A stretch of 64,000 bases of DNA from Planococcus antarcticus DSM 14505 (GTDB taxonomy: Bacteria; Bacillota; Bacilli; Bacillales_A; Planococcaceae), in contig NZ_CP016534.2 of assembly GCF_001687565.2 (NCBI RefSeq), forward strand, positions 3,600,501 through 3,664,500. Reading direction: 5' to 3'. The notes below the pieces were generated by a model. It did no database searches. It was given only the letters and a program-made list of their open reading frames with translations, and had not been told where the DNA came from. The translations under genes were made by a program, and so were the position numbers. This document shows, piece after piece, positions 34,415 to 44,800 of the stretch. Positions within the stretch are counted from its first letter, which is position 1; every line of letters begins with the position of its first letter.

Positions 34415-35497
34415 TTATTGATCTTCCAATTCGCGCAAGTCATCCGTGTAGCCCTGGTCGCTTGCTCCCCAGCCTTCTACGTATTCGCTCAACTCATCGG
34501 TTGTCACCGCTTCTTCCGGCAGGTTCTCCGCCTCAACAAAGACCGGTTCCAAGATCACTTTTTCTTCCGGTTGTTCACCGTTCAATAGCTGATACAGATA
34601 ACGCACTTGAATGCGTCCGATATCCGCTGGATCGACAGCTGCAGAAGCAAGCCATGGGCTGCCTTCTTTTTGCATCAATTGCAGATCCTCATCGCTCATA
34701 TCAATGCCGTACACTTTGATATCTGTACGTCCTGCTTGTTCAATGGCACGGACAGCGCCTTTTGCAAATTCATCCCAAGAAGCCCAGACCGCTGTGATCT
34801 CACCTTCATTCGGATATTGCTTTAAAACAGCTTCCATCTGTGATTGTGTATCCAATGCCGTGTTATTAGTCGCAGCACCGAAAGCCGTGACTTCTTTGAT
34901 GCCCGGATTGTCAGTCAGGAACTTCTCATATGCTATCTGGCGTCTTTCCATCGGCGCAAATCCAGCAGTCCAGATTTTGACGATGTTAGCTTGGCCACCG
35001 TAATCTTCCGCTAATTTATCCAGTGTCATCTCAGCCATCTGCTGGTCGCCCTGCTCCAAAGAAACAACACCTTCCACTTCGATGCCTGTATCAAACGCCA
35101 CTACCGGAATCCCTGCTTCCAACGCTTTTTCAACTCCCTGGTTCAAAGCTTCTTTGGTTCCGTGGTCAATTAAGATGCCGTCAACGCCCTGGTTGATGGC
35201 TGCGTCTAGGTTGGATGCCATTTTCGCTAAATCGCCTTCAGAGGTGAACACGGTCGCTTTTCCGCCAAAACGTTCAACCTGTTCTTCTACCCCGGCAATA
35301 TATTGAGCAGAAAATGTTCCTAAGTTGATTTGCATGATTAATGCGATTTCCTTGCCTGCAAGTGGATGGTCTGAAACTTCAGCCTCGGTATCCGAAGCAG
35401 TCGTTTCTTCGCTGACGTTTCCCTGCGGCTGGCATGCAGCCAATAAAATACTCATAAATAGGAATGCAACAAGCAGCCAGATGGATTGTTTTTTCAT
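34415..35497 (-). CDS. Sugar-binding lipoprotein (putative methylthioribose-binding)
   Basis: 360 aa. Lipoprotein signal [20 protein letters not shown] with lipobox LLAAC, then a periplasmic-binding-protein type I fold of the RbsB group: [89 protein letters not shown] and [14 protein letters not shown]. Its ATG overlaps the mtnA stop (ATGA), so it is translationally tied to methylthioribose metabolism. This coupling is the main argument for the substrate. The tail is acidic. Confidence 0.9.
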   Translation of the reverse strand: MKKQSIWLLVAFLFMSILLAACQPQGNVSEETTASDTEAEVSDHPLAGKEIALIMQINLGTFSAQYIAGVEEQVERFGGKATVFTSEGDLAKMASNLDAAINQGVDGILIDHGTKEALNQGVEKALEAGIPVVAFDTGIEVEGVVSLEQGDQQMAEMTLDKLAEDYGGQANIVKIWTAGFAPMERRQIAYEKFLTDNPGIKEVTAFGAATNNTALDTQSQMEAVLKQYPNEGEITAVWASWDEFAKGAVRAIEQAGRTDIKVYGIDMSDEDLQLMQKEGSPWLASAAVDPADIGRIQVRYLYQLLNGEQPEEKVILEPVFVEAENLPEEAVTTDELSEYVEGWGASDQGYTDDLRELEDQ

Positions 35498-36555
35498 ATT
35501 CTTTCTCCTTTTCCTGTAGATGCGCCAAGCAAATCAAAGATGTTTTTTTGATAATCTGCAGTAATGATGCCTTTTTCAGTGATAATGGCAGTAATGAGGT
35601 GTGCCGGCGTTACGTCAAAAGCCGGATTAAATACTTTCGTCCCAAGAGGCGCTACCGGCTTCCCGTTCGTATGGGTGATTTCTTCCGGGTTGCGCTCTTC
35701 GATTGGAATAGCGGTACCGTCTTCAATTGACAGATCAAAGGTCGAAACCGGTGCTGCCACGTAAAACGGAATGCTGAATGCGGCAGCCAGTAAGGCTAAA
35801 TTATAAGTTCCAATTTTATTGGCGGTATCGCCATTGGCTGCGATGCGGTCGGCGCCGACAATGATGGCTTCGATCTCTTTGGTTCCAATGGTGTGTGCGG
35901 CCATGCTGTCGGTGATCAACGTGACATCTACCCCCGACTGCTGCAGCTCCCATACCGTCAGGCGCGCGCCCTGATAAATTGGCCTGGTTTCACACGCGAA
36001 CACTTCAAACCCGCGACCACGCTCGCTACCAAGATGAAACGGTGCTAACGCAGTGCCGTATTTCGCAGTGGCAACCGAACCAGCGTTACAGATGGTCATG
36101 ACCCGCGTTTGCCCCTGTAGCAACACCAGTGCATGCTCGCCGATGCTGCGGCAGGACGCTTCATCTTCCTGGTGGATTTCCACTGCCTCCGCCAGCAGCA
36201 ACAGCTTTGCTTGCGGTACGTTCTTTGCCTCCCGAACCTTGTCTTTCAGGCGGCTGAGTGCCCAGCCGAGGTTGACCGCAGTCGGCCTGGAGGAATTCAA
36301 ATACGCTGCATCTTTTTCGACATATTGCTGAAAAGCTTCCAATGAATCCGTGTCATGCCGCTTGGCTCCGATGGCCAATCCGTATGCTGCGGTAATGCCA
36401 ATCGCAGGTGCACCGCGAACCTTCAATGAGAAAATCGCATCGTAAACGTCTTCAACAATTTCAAGCGTCAAATATTCAATGGCATGCGGCAGTTTTTGCT
36501 GATCCAGGATAGTCAGTTTCTGGCCATTCCATTTGATGGACAAAGGAATACTCAT
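35494..36555 (-). CDS. mtnA: S-methyl-5-thioribose-1-phosphate isomerase
   Basis: 353 aa; converts methylthioribose 1-phosphate to methylthioribulose 1-phosphate. Family motifs are [51 protein letters not shown] (catalytic Cys), [32 protein letters not shown] and [26 protein letters not shown] (catalytic Asp). The ATG overlaps the mtnK stop by four bases. This is MtnA rather than the eIF-2B regulatory subunit, given length and neighbours. Confidence 0.96.
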   Translation of the reverse strand: MSIPLSIKWNGQKLTILDQQKLPHAIEYLTLEIVEDVYDAIFSLKVRGAPAIGITAAYGLAIGAKRHDTDSLEAFQQYVEKDAAYLNSSRPTAVNLGWALSRLKDKVREAKNVPQAKLLLLAEAVEIHQEDEASCRSIGEHALVLLQGQTRVMTICNAGSVATAKYGTALAPFHLGSERGRGFEVFACETRPIYQGARLTVWELQQSGVDVTLITDSMAAHTIGTKEIEAIIVGADRIAANGDTANKIGTYNLALLAAAFSIPFYVAAPVSTFDLSIEDGTAIPIEERNPEEITHTNGKPVAPLGTKVFNPAFDVTPAHLITAIITEKGIITADYQKNIFDLLGASTGKGERI

Positions 36556-37745
36556 TTGCGCGCCTCCTCCAAAATTTCCAGTAAATCGTCAATTGACGCT
36601 GTCTGCTGACCCTGCAGGATTAAAGCCCGTCCAGTCTCAAGCGCCTGCTTCTTGAAGCTGGTTCTTTTTTCCGTGTCTTCGATGCTGTCCAGGTCCTTGA
36701 CATGTGCCAAGCCGATTGTCCGGCGGATCAATTCGCATCCTGCAAAACCGGTCGCATCTGTCAGTACTTTACCAAGTACATACTCCAGGTAGCCTTCTGT
36801 CGCCCTGAACGATTCAACGCTCTGCTTGTTCCATAACTCGCCGAATGAAGAAGCGAATACTTCCCATGTCTTTCCAATATCATCCACAATGACTTGGCGA
36901 TTCTCGCCTTCTCGTGTGATAGACTGGAAAATCAGATTGGCTAGGAACAAGCCGACATCAAACCCAATCGGACCGTAAAAACCGAACTCCGGATCAATTA
37001 CCTTGGTTTCCGTCTGGCTCGCAAAAACACTGCCTGTGTGAAGGTCGCCGTGCAGCAAGGCTTCCGATTCGGTCAAAAAGCTTTTCTTTAATTTAGCAAC
37101 TTCCAGCTGCAGCTTCCGATCGCTCCAAATCGCTTCTGCCGCCGACTGAAGCTGGGGTTCGTAATCATTGGTATCGATGTCGAAGAACGGATCTGTAAAA
37201 ATGAGGTCTTCTGTAATTTTGCATAGCTCCGGATTGGAAAACTCGGCGGCCAAGCGCTTTTTTTCAAAAGGATGCAAGCCGTAATCCGATGTATGGAATA
37301 AAGTCAGTGCCAGGTATTCGCCAATATCCTTCGACAACCTCGGGAAATTCTGTCCGTTGATCAAGCCTTCCCGCACAATCTCCAGGTGGGACAAATCCTC
37401 CATCACGGTAATGGCCAGCTCTTCATCCGTCGCATAGACAGCCGGTACCAATGATGGAACAAATTCTCCGTGTTTTCTTAAGACGTTGGCTTCGATCGTG
37501 GCACGCTTCAATGTCAGCGGCCAGCTTTCGCCTATGATTTTGGCATAGGGCAATGCCTGCTTGATAATTATCCGTTTGCCTGTTTCAGTATCCTCGATTT
37601 GGAAAACATAATTCAAATTGCCGTCACCGATTTCCCGGCAAGTCAATTGAGCCGCGTGGTCAAATGTGTAGACCGTTTTCGCCAATGCGATGGCTGTCGC
37701 TTCGGTTAATGCCTTATAAGTAGTTGGAACAGTAAGAGTCATCAT
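36552..37745 (-). CDS. mtnK: S-methyl-5-thioribose kinase
   Basis: 397 aa; ATP-dependent phosphorylation of methylthioribose at C1. Protein-kinase-like fold: [10 protein letters not shown] (nucleotide loop), [10 protein letters not shown] (ATP lysine), [27 protein letters not shown] (catalytic loop) and [23 protein letters not shown] (metal DxE). First gene behind the SAM riboswitch; the start is close to the end of the terminator stem. Confidence 0.96.
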   Translation of the reverse strand: MMTLTVPTTYKALTEATAIALAKTVYTFDHAAQLTCREIGDGNLNYVFQIEDTETGKRIIIKQALPYAKIIGESWPLTLKRATIEANVLRKHGEFVPSLVPAVYATDEELAITVMEDLSHLEIVREGLINGQNFPRLSKDIGEYLALTLFHTSDYGLHPFEKKRLAAEFSNPELCKITEDLIFTDPFFDIDTNDYEPQLQSAAEAIWSDRKLQLEVAKLKKSFLTESEALLHGDLHTGSVFASQTETKVIDPEFGFYGPIGFDVGLFLANLIFQSITREGENRQVIVDDIGKTWEVFASSFGELWNKQSVESFRATEGYLEYVLGKVLTDATGFAGCELIRRTIGLAHVKDLDSIEDTEKRTSFKKQALETGRALILQGQQTASIDDLLEILEEARK

Positions 37746-37768
37746 TTATCTTCCTTTCATCTGCAATA

Positions 37769-37972
37769 TAAAAAGCCTCTTTCAAAAAGAAAGAGGCCAG
37801 AATAAGAGATTCCATGCCTCTTATCTTTCAGAAATAAATTTCTGATGGAATTAGCACCGTGCCTTGCAGGATTTTCACCCTGGCGCCAAAGCGCCCCGTC
37901 TCACAACGGTATTACGGTCGGTTGCTGGGCGTCATCGGGCCAAAATCCCTCTGCCAGCTCTTGATAAGAGTA
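37769..37972 (-). promoter_or_regulatory. SAM-I (S-box) riboswitch controlling mtnK-mtnA-ABC transporter
   Basis: On the minus strand P1 CTCTTATCAAGAG...GATAAGAG encloses the S-box core: GGCAGAGGGA, GATGACGCCCAGCAACC, a P3 hairpin, then GGTGCTAATTCCATCAG. It is followed by a terminator (37798-37769) with arms GCCTCTTTC / GAAAGAGGC and TTTTTAT. High SAM is expected to stabilise the aptamer and terminate transcription. Methionine-limited cells would thus take up and recycle methylthioribose. Confidence 0.95.
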
Positions 37973-38003
37973 CTACTTGTCTTGCTATTGAGTTATGAAA
38001 CGA

Positions 38004-38033
38004 ATCCTATCACGATTCAGAATTTGCTGTCAA
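38004..38033 (-). promoter_or_regulatory. Promoter of the mtnK operon
   Basis: Minus-strand TTGACA (38033-38028), 18-bp spacer, TAGGAT (38009-38004), about 30 nt before the riboswitch P1. Confidence 0.65.
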
Positions 38034-38124
38034 TCCAATTTTTCAATAAAACCAATTTTGCGACAACGGAGTTGACAGATTTCTACGCGCATGAAATAAT
38101 CAGAATTACTTTACTGTATTCAAT

Positions 38125-38450
38125 ATGAGATTCCGCAACCCAACTACGCTTTCCGCGGGCTTGCGCTGAACTAACTCGGGCTTAACGCCCGAGTGGATTT
38201 CTTTTATGTCGCTGAGCTGTTCCCGCAGGAGTCTCCGTTGGTTTGCTCCATCTCCTAATAAGTAATATTTAAAATGATTTTATATTCATTGATATTTATT
38301 ATGTTTTAATGATATCTTGGAAGAAAGAGTGGAAGGCGGCGACTCCTGCGGGAATAGCATGAGCACGAGCCACTGGACTGAGCGCAGCAAAGGAAGCGGC
38401 AGAGGCCATGCCCGCGGAAAGCGTCCGTCTGAAGCGATTTCTTCTCTGCA
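38125..38450. repeat. Two GC-rich interspersed repeats between the two mtn operons
   Basis: Copy one (38130-38255) has ACGCTTTCCGCGGGCTTGCG, a hairpin CTCGGGC...GCCCGAG and TTCCCGCAGGAGTCTCCG. Copy two (38325-38440), in the opposite orientation, reads AGTGGAAGGCGGCGACTCCT, GCGGGAATAGCATGAGC and CCGCGGAAAGCGTCCGTCTG. Copy two is the compact form common in Bacillaceae-like genomes. They sit exactly between the divergent promoters. Confidence 0.75.
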
Positions 38451-38516
38451 GAACCAGATGTTTAGTCTTACCACGGAAATCGTTGAACCTATAAAACCGA
38501 CTTACCCAATTTCATA

Positions 38517-38679
38517 TCTTTCTTATTCAGAGCAGGTGGAGGGACAAGCCCTATGATACCCGGCAACCGGTCCAATAATGGATACGGTGCTAATTCTTGC
38601 AGCCAGAACCGATGGCTGAGAAATAAGAAGTTGTTAACGCCCTTAACCTCTTCTTATTTGAAGAGGTTTTTATTTTTTA
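38517..38679 (+). promoter_or_regulatory. SAM-I (S-box) riboswitch controlling mtnWXBD
   Basis: P1 CTTATTC...GAAATAAG (38519-38630) encloses AGAGCAGGTGGAGGGA, CTATGATACCCGGCAACC and GGTGCTAATTC followed by the P4 hairpin CAGCCAGAACCGATGGCTG. The terminator has arms AACCTCTTC / GAAGAGGTT (38646-38669) and TTTATTTTTT. The anti-terminator partner GAAGTTGTTAACGCCC lies between. Same logic as the riboswitch on the other strand. Confidence 0.95.
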
Positions 38680-38704
38680 AAATTTATATGGGAGTGTGGA
38701 ACAA

Positions 38705-39919
38705 ATGAGCGTGTTGACCGCTACTTATCAAGTGTACGGAAAGCCTGGTTCGTTCGAAAAAAAGGCAGAAGGCATCGCTTTGGGACTGACTATCGGTTCC
38801 TGGACAGATTTGCCGCTGCTTGAACAGGAACAATTGAAACACCATAAGGGAAATGTGGTTTCCGTCGAGGAATTCGAAAGAGATAGCCATCCACTAAAGC
38901 CGGATCTGATAAAGGCAGAACTTGCGATTGCCTACCCAAGCGTTAATTTCTCAGCTGACTTGCCCGCCATCCTGACCACCGTTTTCGGCAAATTGTCACT
39001 GGATGGCGAAGTAAAGCTATTGGACCTGGATTTCAGCCATGATCTGCTCAGCCATTTTCCTGGACCGCGCTTCGGGATTGAAGAAATCCGCAACACACTC
39101 AGGGTAAGCGGACGGCCGCTCCTCATGAGTATTTTCAAAGGTGTCATCGGTCGCGATATGGATTTTCTATCCGCTCAATTACGCCAGCAGGCATTAGGCG
39201 GCGTGGATCTTGTTAAAGACGATGAAATTTTATTCGATAATCCGCTGACCCCATTCGAAAGTCGTATCACCACGGGCAAACGAGTGCTGGATGATGTATA
39301 TGAAGAAACAGGTCACCGCACGCTTTATGCGGTGAATCTGTCAGGCAGAACTTCCGAACTGAGAGGAAAAGCACGAAAAGCACGCGAGCTTGGAGCCGAT
39401 GCCTTATTGTTCAACGTCCATGCATATGGGCTGGATGTGCTACAGGAACTAGCTGAAGATGAGGAAATCGGATTGCCGCTTATGGCTCACCCCGCCTTCA
39501 GTGGTGCCTTCACTTCCTCTGCCTTCTACGGTCTCGCTACACCGCTCGCACTTGGGAAATTGATCCGTTATGCTGGCGCAGATTTTTCCCTGTTTCCTTC
39601 ACCTTATGGCAGCGTCGCATTGGAGAAAACAGTCGCTCTCGAACTCGGCAAAGAGTTGACGCGGGACAGTCCACTAAAACGCAGCTTCCCCGTACCATCC
39701 GCCGGTATCCATCCGGGGCTTGTGCCTTTACTATTAGCTGATTACGGAATTGATAGTGTTATCAATGCTGGCGGTGGTGTTCATGGACATCCAGCCGGAG
39801 CCGTTGGCGGAGGACAAGCTTTCAGGCAGGCAATTGACGCAGTGCTGCAGGGAGAAACCTTGCAGTCCGCCAGCAAACAACACAAAGAATTGCAAACTGC
39901 ACTTGAGCTATGGGGGTGA
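38705..39919 (+). CDS. mtnW: 2,3-diketo-5-methylthiopentyl-1-phosphate enolase (RuBisCO-like)
   Basis: 404 aa; enolises diketomethylthiopentyl phosphate. RuBisCO-like protein: start [33 protein letters not shown] (ATG 38705; the GTG at 38696 is too close to the ribosome site), [19 protein letters not shown], the metal ligand segment [11 protein letters not shown] (Lys about residue 171, then DDE), and [51 protein letters not shown]. The Lys used for carbamylation in true RuBisCO is present as in other MtnW proteins. First gene of mtnWXBD. Confidence 0.95.
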   Translation: MSVLTATYQVYGKPGSFEKKAEGIALGLTIGSWTDLPLLEQEQLKHHKGNVVSVEEFERDSHPLKPDLIKAELAIAYPSVNFSADLPAILTTVFGKLSLDGEVKLLDLDFSHDLLSHFPGPRFGIEEIRNTLRVSGRPLLMSIFKGVIGRDMDFLSAQLRQQALGGVDLVKDDEILFDNPLTPFESRITTGKRVLDDVYEETGHRTLYAVNLSGRTSELRGKARKARELGADALLFNVHAYGLDVLQELAEDEEIGLPLMAHPAFSGAFTSSAFYGLATPLALGKLIRYAGADFSLFPSPYGSVALEKTVALELGKELTRDSPLKRSFPVPSAGIHPGLVPLLLADYGIDSVINAGGGVHGHPAGAVGGGQAFRQAIDAVLQGETLQSASKQHKELQTALELWG

Positions 39920-40590
39920 ACAAATTGAACAAGCCGATTATTTTTTGCGATTTTGATGGCACGATTACAGCTAATGACAATATCATCGCCATTATGAAGA
40001 AATTTGATCCACCTGGCTGGGAACTAATCAAAGACCAGATTCTTGACCAATCCATCTCGATACGCGAGGGTGTTGCGAAAATGTTTTCTTTGCTGCCGGT
40101 TTCGGAAAAAGACAAAATTATTTCATATGTTCTGGAGCAAGCAGAGATACGCGAAGGTTTTAGCGATTTTGTCGCCCATGCAAAAAAACAGCAACTTCCT
40201 TTGTATATTGTTAGTGGTGGCATTGATTTTTTCGTCTATCCGCTGCTTGAACCTTTCGGACCCTTTAACGATATCTATTGCAACAGCGCTGACTTTTCAG
40301 GAGATCTCATCAAACTAGAATTTCCACATGGCTGCGATGAAAACTGTACCAGCCAGGGCTGCGGATGCTGTAAGCCATCCGTCATCCGAGAACTTTTGGA
40401 CACTGAAACGAAAAGCATCGTTATCGGAGATTCCATCAGTGACTGGGAAGCTGCAAAAGAAGCAGATTTCGTCATTGCCAGGGATTTGCTGGCTGAAAAA
40501 TGCAAAGAGGCTGGCATCGATTATGAGCCATTTGAAACTTTCCACGAAGTCATCGCGATTGTTGATGAATATATAGGAGTGAAGTTATGA
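39910..40590 (+). CDS. mtnX: 2-hydroxy-3-keto-5-methylthiopentenyl-1-phosphate phosphatase
   Basis: HAD phosphatase, about 226 aa from ATG 39910, which overlaps mtnW by ten bases. TTG at 39925, seven bases after GGGGGTGA, is an equally good start and gives [18 protein letters not shown]. Motif I is DFDGT, motif II is [10 protein letters not shown], motif III includes [12 protein letters not shown] and motif [23 protein letters not shown] cysteine-rich patch ([16 protein letters not shown]) is typical of MtnX. Stop overlaps mtnB as ATGA. Confidence 0.94.
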   Translation: MGVNKLNKPIIFCDFDGTITANDNIIAIMKKFDPPGWELIKDQILDQSISIREGVAKMFSLLPVSEKDKIISYVLEQAEIREGFSDFVAHAKKQQLPLYIVSGGIDFFVYPLLEPFGPFNDIYCNSADFSGDLIKLEFPHGCDENCTSQGCGCCKPSVIRELLDTETKSIVIGDSISDWEAAKEADFVIARDLLAEKCKEAGIDYEPFETFHEVIAIVDEYIGVKL

Positions 40591-41201
40591 CCGAATTGCA
40601 TGAAAAATGGCTGGAACTGGCTGATGTCAAAGATGAACTGGCGATTCGTGACTGGTTTATGGGAACCAGCGGCAATCTTGCCATCAAGGTGGCTGACGAC
40701 CCACTCGAATTCCTGGTCACCGCCAGCGGCAAAGACAAGAAAAAACGCACGAATGAAGACTTTTTGCTCGTTGACGCCAATGGCCAGCCGGCTGTTGAAA
40801 CACTGTTAAAACCCTCTGCAGAAACTTTGCTGCATTGTGCAATTTATAAAAAGACAGTTGCTGGCTGCAGTCTCCATGTTCATACAGTTGCCAATAATGT
40901 CATTTCCGAATTATACGGCGATGCCGGAAAAATCGATTTCCAAGGGCAGGAATTGATCAAGGCCTTCGGATTATGGAAAGAGGATGCGGTACTGACTATC
41001 CCCATCATCCCCAACTACGCGGATATCCCTACGCTCACCCAAGAGTTTGAAGCTTTCATTACAGCTGATAAAGGAGCAGTGCTGATCCGCAACCATGGCA
41101 TCACCGTCTGGGGAAGGGACGGCTTTGAAGCGAAAAAACTGCTTGAAGCCTGTGAGTTTTTATTTCAATACCAATTGGCAGTGCAACTACACTTAAAATA
41201 A
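40587..41201 (+). CDS. mtnB: Methylthioribulose-1-phosphate dehydratase
   Basis: 204 aa, class II aldolase fold. [12 protein letters not shown] and [19 protein letters not shown] open the substrate side; LHVHTVANN supplies two zinc histidines and [18 protein letters not shown] the third. It dehydrates methylthioribulose 1-phosphate to the diketo compound used by MtnW. GGAGTGAAGTT before ATG lies inside mtnX. Confidence 0.95.
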   Translation: MTELHEKWLELADVKDELAIRDWFMGTSGNLAIKVADDPLEFLVTASGKDKKKRTNEDFLLVDANGQPAVETLLKPSAETLLHCAIYKKTVAGCSLHVHTVANNVISELYGDAGKIDFQGQELIKAFGLWKEDAVLTIPIIPNYADIPTLTQEFEAFITADKGAVLIRNHGITVWGRDGFEAKKLLEACEFLFQYQLAVQLHLK

Positions 41202-41216
41202 GAGAGGAAGATTAGG

Positions 41217-41753
41217 ATGGCTATCATTAAAATTCAAGGAACAAACGAAACAATCGAAGCGCAAACAGAGGTAGCGGTATTTTTAGAGCAGCAGGAAGTC
41301 GTTTATGAACATTGGGACAACGATAAATTGCCCGAGCATCTTCGCGAAAAATTCGATTTAAGCGATGAAGATAAAGAAGAGATCCTTCAAGCATTCAAAA
41401 CAGAAGTCGATGACATCTCCCAGCGCCGCGGATATCAAGCAGCGGACATCATCTCCCTGTCAGATTCCAACCCGAAACTAGATGAGCTGCTGAAAAACTT
41501 CCAGCGCAAACACATCCATACAGATGATGAAGTACGCTACATTGTCAGCGGTCATGGTGTCTTTATCATCCAGGGCAAAGACGAACGCTTTTTTGAAGTC
41601 CACCTGACGCCAGGCGACTTGATCTCGGTTCCTGAAAACATTACACATTACTTTACCCTTGCGGATGACCGAAAAGTTGTAGCGGTTCGCATTTTCGTTA
41701 CAACAGAAGGATGGGTGCCGGTTTATCAGGAAGAAAGCAGCGTTCAAAACTAA
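41217..41753 (+). CDS. mtnD: Acireductone dioxygenase
   Basis: 178 aa cupin; cleaves acireductone to the keto acid precursor of methionine (Fe form) or to CO and methylthiopropionate (Ni form). Metal ligands are visible in KHIHTDDEVRYIVSGHGVF (HxH..E) and FFEVHLTPGDLISVPENITHYF (second-motif His). GAGAGGAAGATTAGG precedes ATG. Last gene of the operon, followed by a terminator. No aminotransferase (mtnE) gene is adjacent. Confidence 0.95.
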   Translation: MAIIKIQGTNETIEAQTEVAVFLEQQEVVYEHWDNDKLPEHLREKFDLSDEDKEEILQAFKTEVDDISQRRGYQAADIISLSDSNPKLDELLKNFQRKHIHTDDEVRYIVSGHGVFIIQGKDERFFEVHLTPGDLISVPENITHYFTLADDRKVVAVRIFVTTEGWVPVYQEESSVQN

Positions 41754-41764
41754 TAATGCGATGC

Positions 41765-41797
41765 AAAGATCCGACTCTGTCGGATCTTTTTTTATTT
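41765..41797 (+). terminator. Terminator of mtnWXBD
   Basis: AAAGATCCGAC / GTCGGATCTTT arms around TCT, followed by TTTTATTTT. Confidence 0.9.
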
Positions 41798-41887
41798 TGC
41801 AAAAATAGGTAATTTTTTTATTTCATTCAATTTTTAAGCTATAATAATTCCCAAGATATATTCTGCAAATAGAAAAGAGTGGTATAA

Positions 41888-44800
41888 ATGAAAAAAGTGC
41901 TTCTGTCCCTATTGGCAGTTGTTATTTTACTTGGACTCCCCATTATGGTTTGGCTTTTTCAGGAAGAAAAAGGACTGAACGTAGCGATTATTGATAAGAC
42001 GGTGCCGACTGAAAGCTACCGGGAGCATAAGGGGCTGACTTGGCTGCTGAATCACCACCGCTATGTATCCGATTCTCAAGGTACATACCAGGCAAATGCC
42101 GATTATTACGGCTTTTTTCCCGATGAAACAGATGAAAGCTACACGATCCGTGATTTGCCTGAAGATTTGTCTGGAACCGATCTCATTTACTTGGCGGATT
42201 CCTATGGCGTCTATGAAGAAGATCTCCCATGGCAATCAGCAGAAAAAACACCAGGCAGTTCGTCCATAATTTCCGGCGGACTCCAAATGAGCGAATGGCA
42301 GACCATCAAAAAGCAGGTTCAGTCTCAAGGTACGGACTTGGTTGTGGAGTTCAATACCTTTGCCTCCCCCACTCCCAAAGAAGTCGCGCAGGATATGAAT
42401 GAATTTCTTGGACTCGAATGGAGCGGCTGGAGTGGACGCCATTTCGCGGACCTCCATTCTTCTGAAGGGGAAATTCCTCAGTGGATTGTTGACAATTATG
42501 AAAAAAATGATGTGAAATGGAATTTTGAAGGTGCTGGATTTGTTTTGGTCAATGATGACGAAGGCGAAATCGTGGTCCTTTCCGAAGAGGCAGGCGAAGT
42601 CGGCACCGACGGACTTCACCTTGCCTTCACCGAACAAGGCACTGACCAGTTTGATTTAGCGGACAGCCCTTCTTTCGCTTATTGGTTTGATATTAACCAG
42701 GCAGCTGCAGACACCAAGGTCTTGGCAGACTATCGATGGGATCTCGAAAGCGCAGGCAGTAAGAAGCTGGAAGCGGCCGGCATCCCCGAGAACTTCCCGG
42801 CCGTGTTCCATCAATCCAAGCACGGAGCAGACCTTTATTATTTTGCAGGAGATTTTGTTGATATTGCTGATGTTCCGGGCTTCTACCGCTATTCCGGGTT
42901 TTCGAAACTGCGTTCGTTTGTTTCCACGGAATCGCTGGATGCCGAAAAAAGTTTTTACTGGCAGACTTACGTACCGATGATGGAAACCATTTTAGCAAAT
43001 ACAGAAGATAAGAAAAAAGATCTTGAAACGGTCAAAGCAACTGCCGCCGAGAAGGACGGCATTGCTTACCCTTCCCGTGTAAACGGACAGGCATTTGAAG
43101 TCTACGAGGATGGGGAATGGCAGCCGTTCACCATTAAAGGCGTCAATATGGGAATGGCCAAACCGGGAACGTTCCCCGGAGAAGCAGCAATTACGCGTGA
43201 GGAATATGACCGCTGGTTTCAAGCAATCAGTGAGATGAACGCCAATGCAATCCGTGTCTATACGCTTCACCCACCAGCTTTCTATGAAGCGTTTGCCGCT
43301 TACAATGCCAGCGCAAAAGAGCCGCTTTACCTGTATCACGGCGTCTGGATTGACGAAGAGCCTTTGGTAGAGACCTTAGATGCCTTTACTCCTGAAATCA
43401 CCGAGCGCTTTCAGACTGAAGTCGAAAAAATCGTAGACGTCATCCACGGCGATGCGATCGTAGAACAGGAACCAGGACATGCTTATGGAACTTATAAGAC
43501 GGATATCTCCTCCTACGTTATCGGCTGGATGATTGGCATCGAGTGGTTCCCTTTTACGGTTCATCAGATGGAGCTTGATTATCCCGACCTGGGCGACTAT
43601 CAAGGCAACCACGTATACACGGCAGGTGCCAATCCGATGGAGTATTGGCTGGCGCAGCAATTAGACAGCCTTGCTGAGTATGAGTTGGACGAATACCAAA
43701 GTATGCGCCCTCTCAGCTTCACCAACTGGGTAACGACAGACAATATCGATCAACCTGCAGAACCTAGTGAACAGGAAGACATGGCAACCGTCGACCCGAA
43801 TCACATCAAAACAAAAGGTGTGACGGAGACTGTCGGCATGTTTGCGTCCTATCATGTCTATCCGTACTATCCTGATTTCCTGAATTTAGAAGAACGTTAC
43901 ACGGAATATGTGGATCACCGCGGCGAATTCAATAACTATGCCGGTTACCTGAAGGACTTAAATGATTCCCACGACATGCCGATTGTCATTGCCGAATTCG
44001 GCATTCCAGCTTCTCGTGGCATGACCCATGAAAATCCGTTCGGTTGGAATCAGGGGTTTATTTCTGAACAGCAGCAAGGACAAATCGTCAGCCATATGTA
44101 TGAAGACATCCTTGAAGAAGGGATGCTTGGTGGTATGGTTTTCACCTGGCAGGATGAATGGTTCAAACGTACCTGGAATACAATGGATTATGACAATCCG
44201 GATGAACGGCCCTTCTGGTCTAATGCCCAAACAAACGAGCAGCAATTCGGCCTGCTGAGTTTTGATCGCCATAAAGTGAAAGTCGACGGCATGGACGATT
44301 GGCAGGATGGCCAAATCCTTTACGAAAAGAATGACGGTGCCCTTAAAACGCTTGCGCTGGATTCGGATGAGCGGTATGTCTACATCAAAGCCCAATTCGA
44401 CCTTACCCATAAAAACTGGTGGACCGAACAGGATTTCAACCTGTACTTTAGCGTCCGTGAAGATCAAGGCATCGCAGTTGATGCGTTGGAAAAAACGGAG
44501 TTTCTTGCGGACTTCCATTTGAAGATTGAGGACTTGGAACAAGCACAGCTGAAGGTGGCAGGAGATTACGACAGCTTCTACTATGACTATCACGAACGCT
44601 TAGAGATGATTCCTGCAGAAGAAAATATCGAATCGACTTTCCATCCAATTCGATTGGCCTTGAATAAAGCATTCGTGCGTCCCGACACTGGTGAAATAGT
44701 TCCATTCGATTCTTACGAAACAGGTATCTTCCGTTTCGGCATCGCCAATCCAGAACATAAGGACTATGACTCCTTAAACGATTACTACTACGACAAAGAG

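Noticed and set aside
43958..44593. 211-codon minus-strand frame within the 1066-residue gene
   Set aside because: Antisense to a continuous, motif-bearing gene; no ribosome site and no family resemblance.
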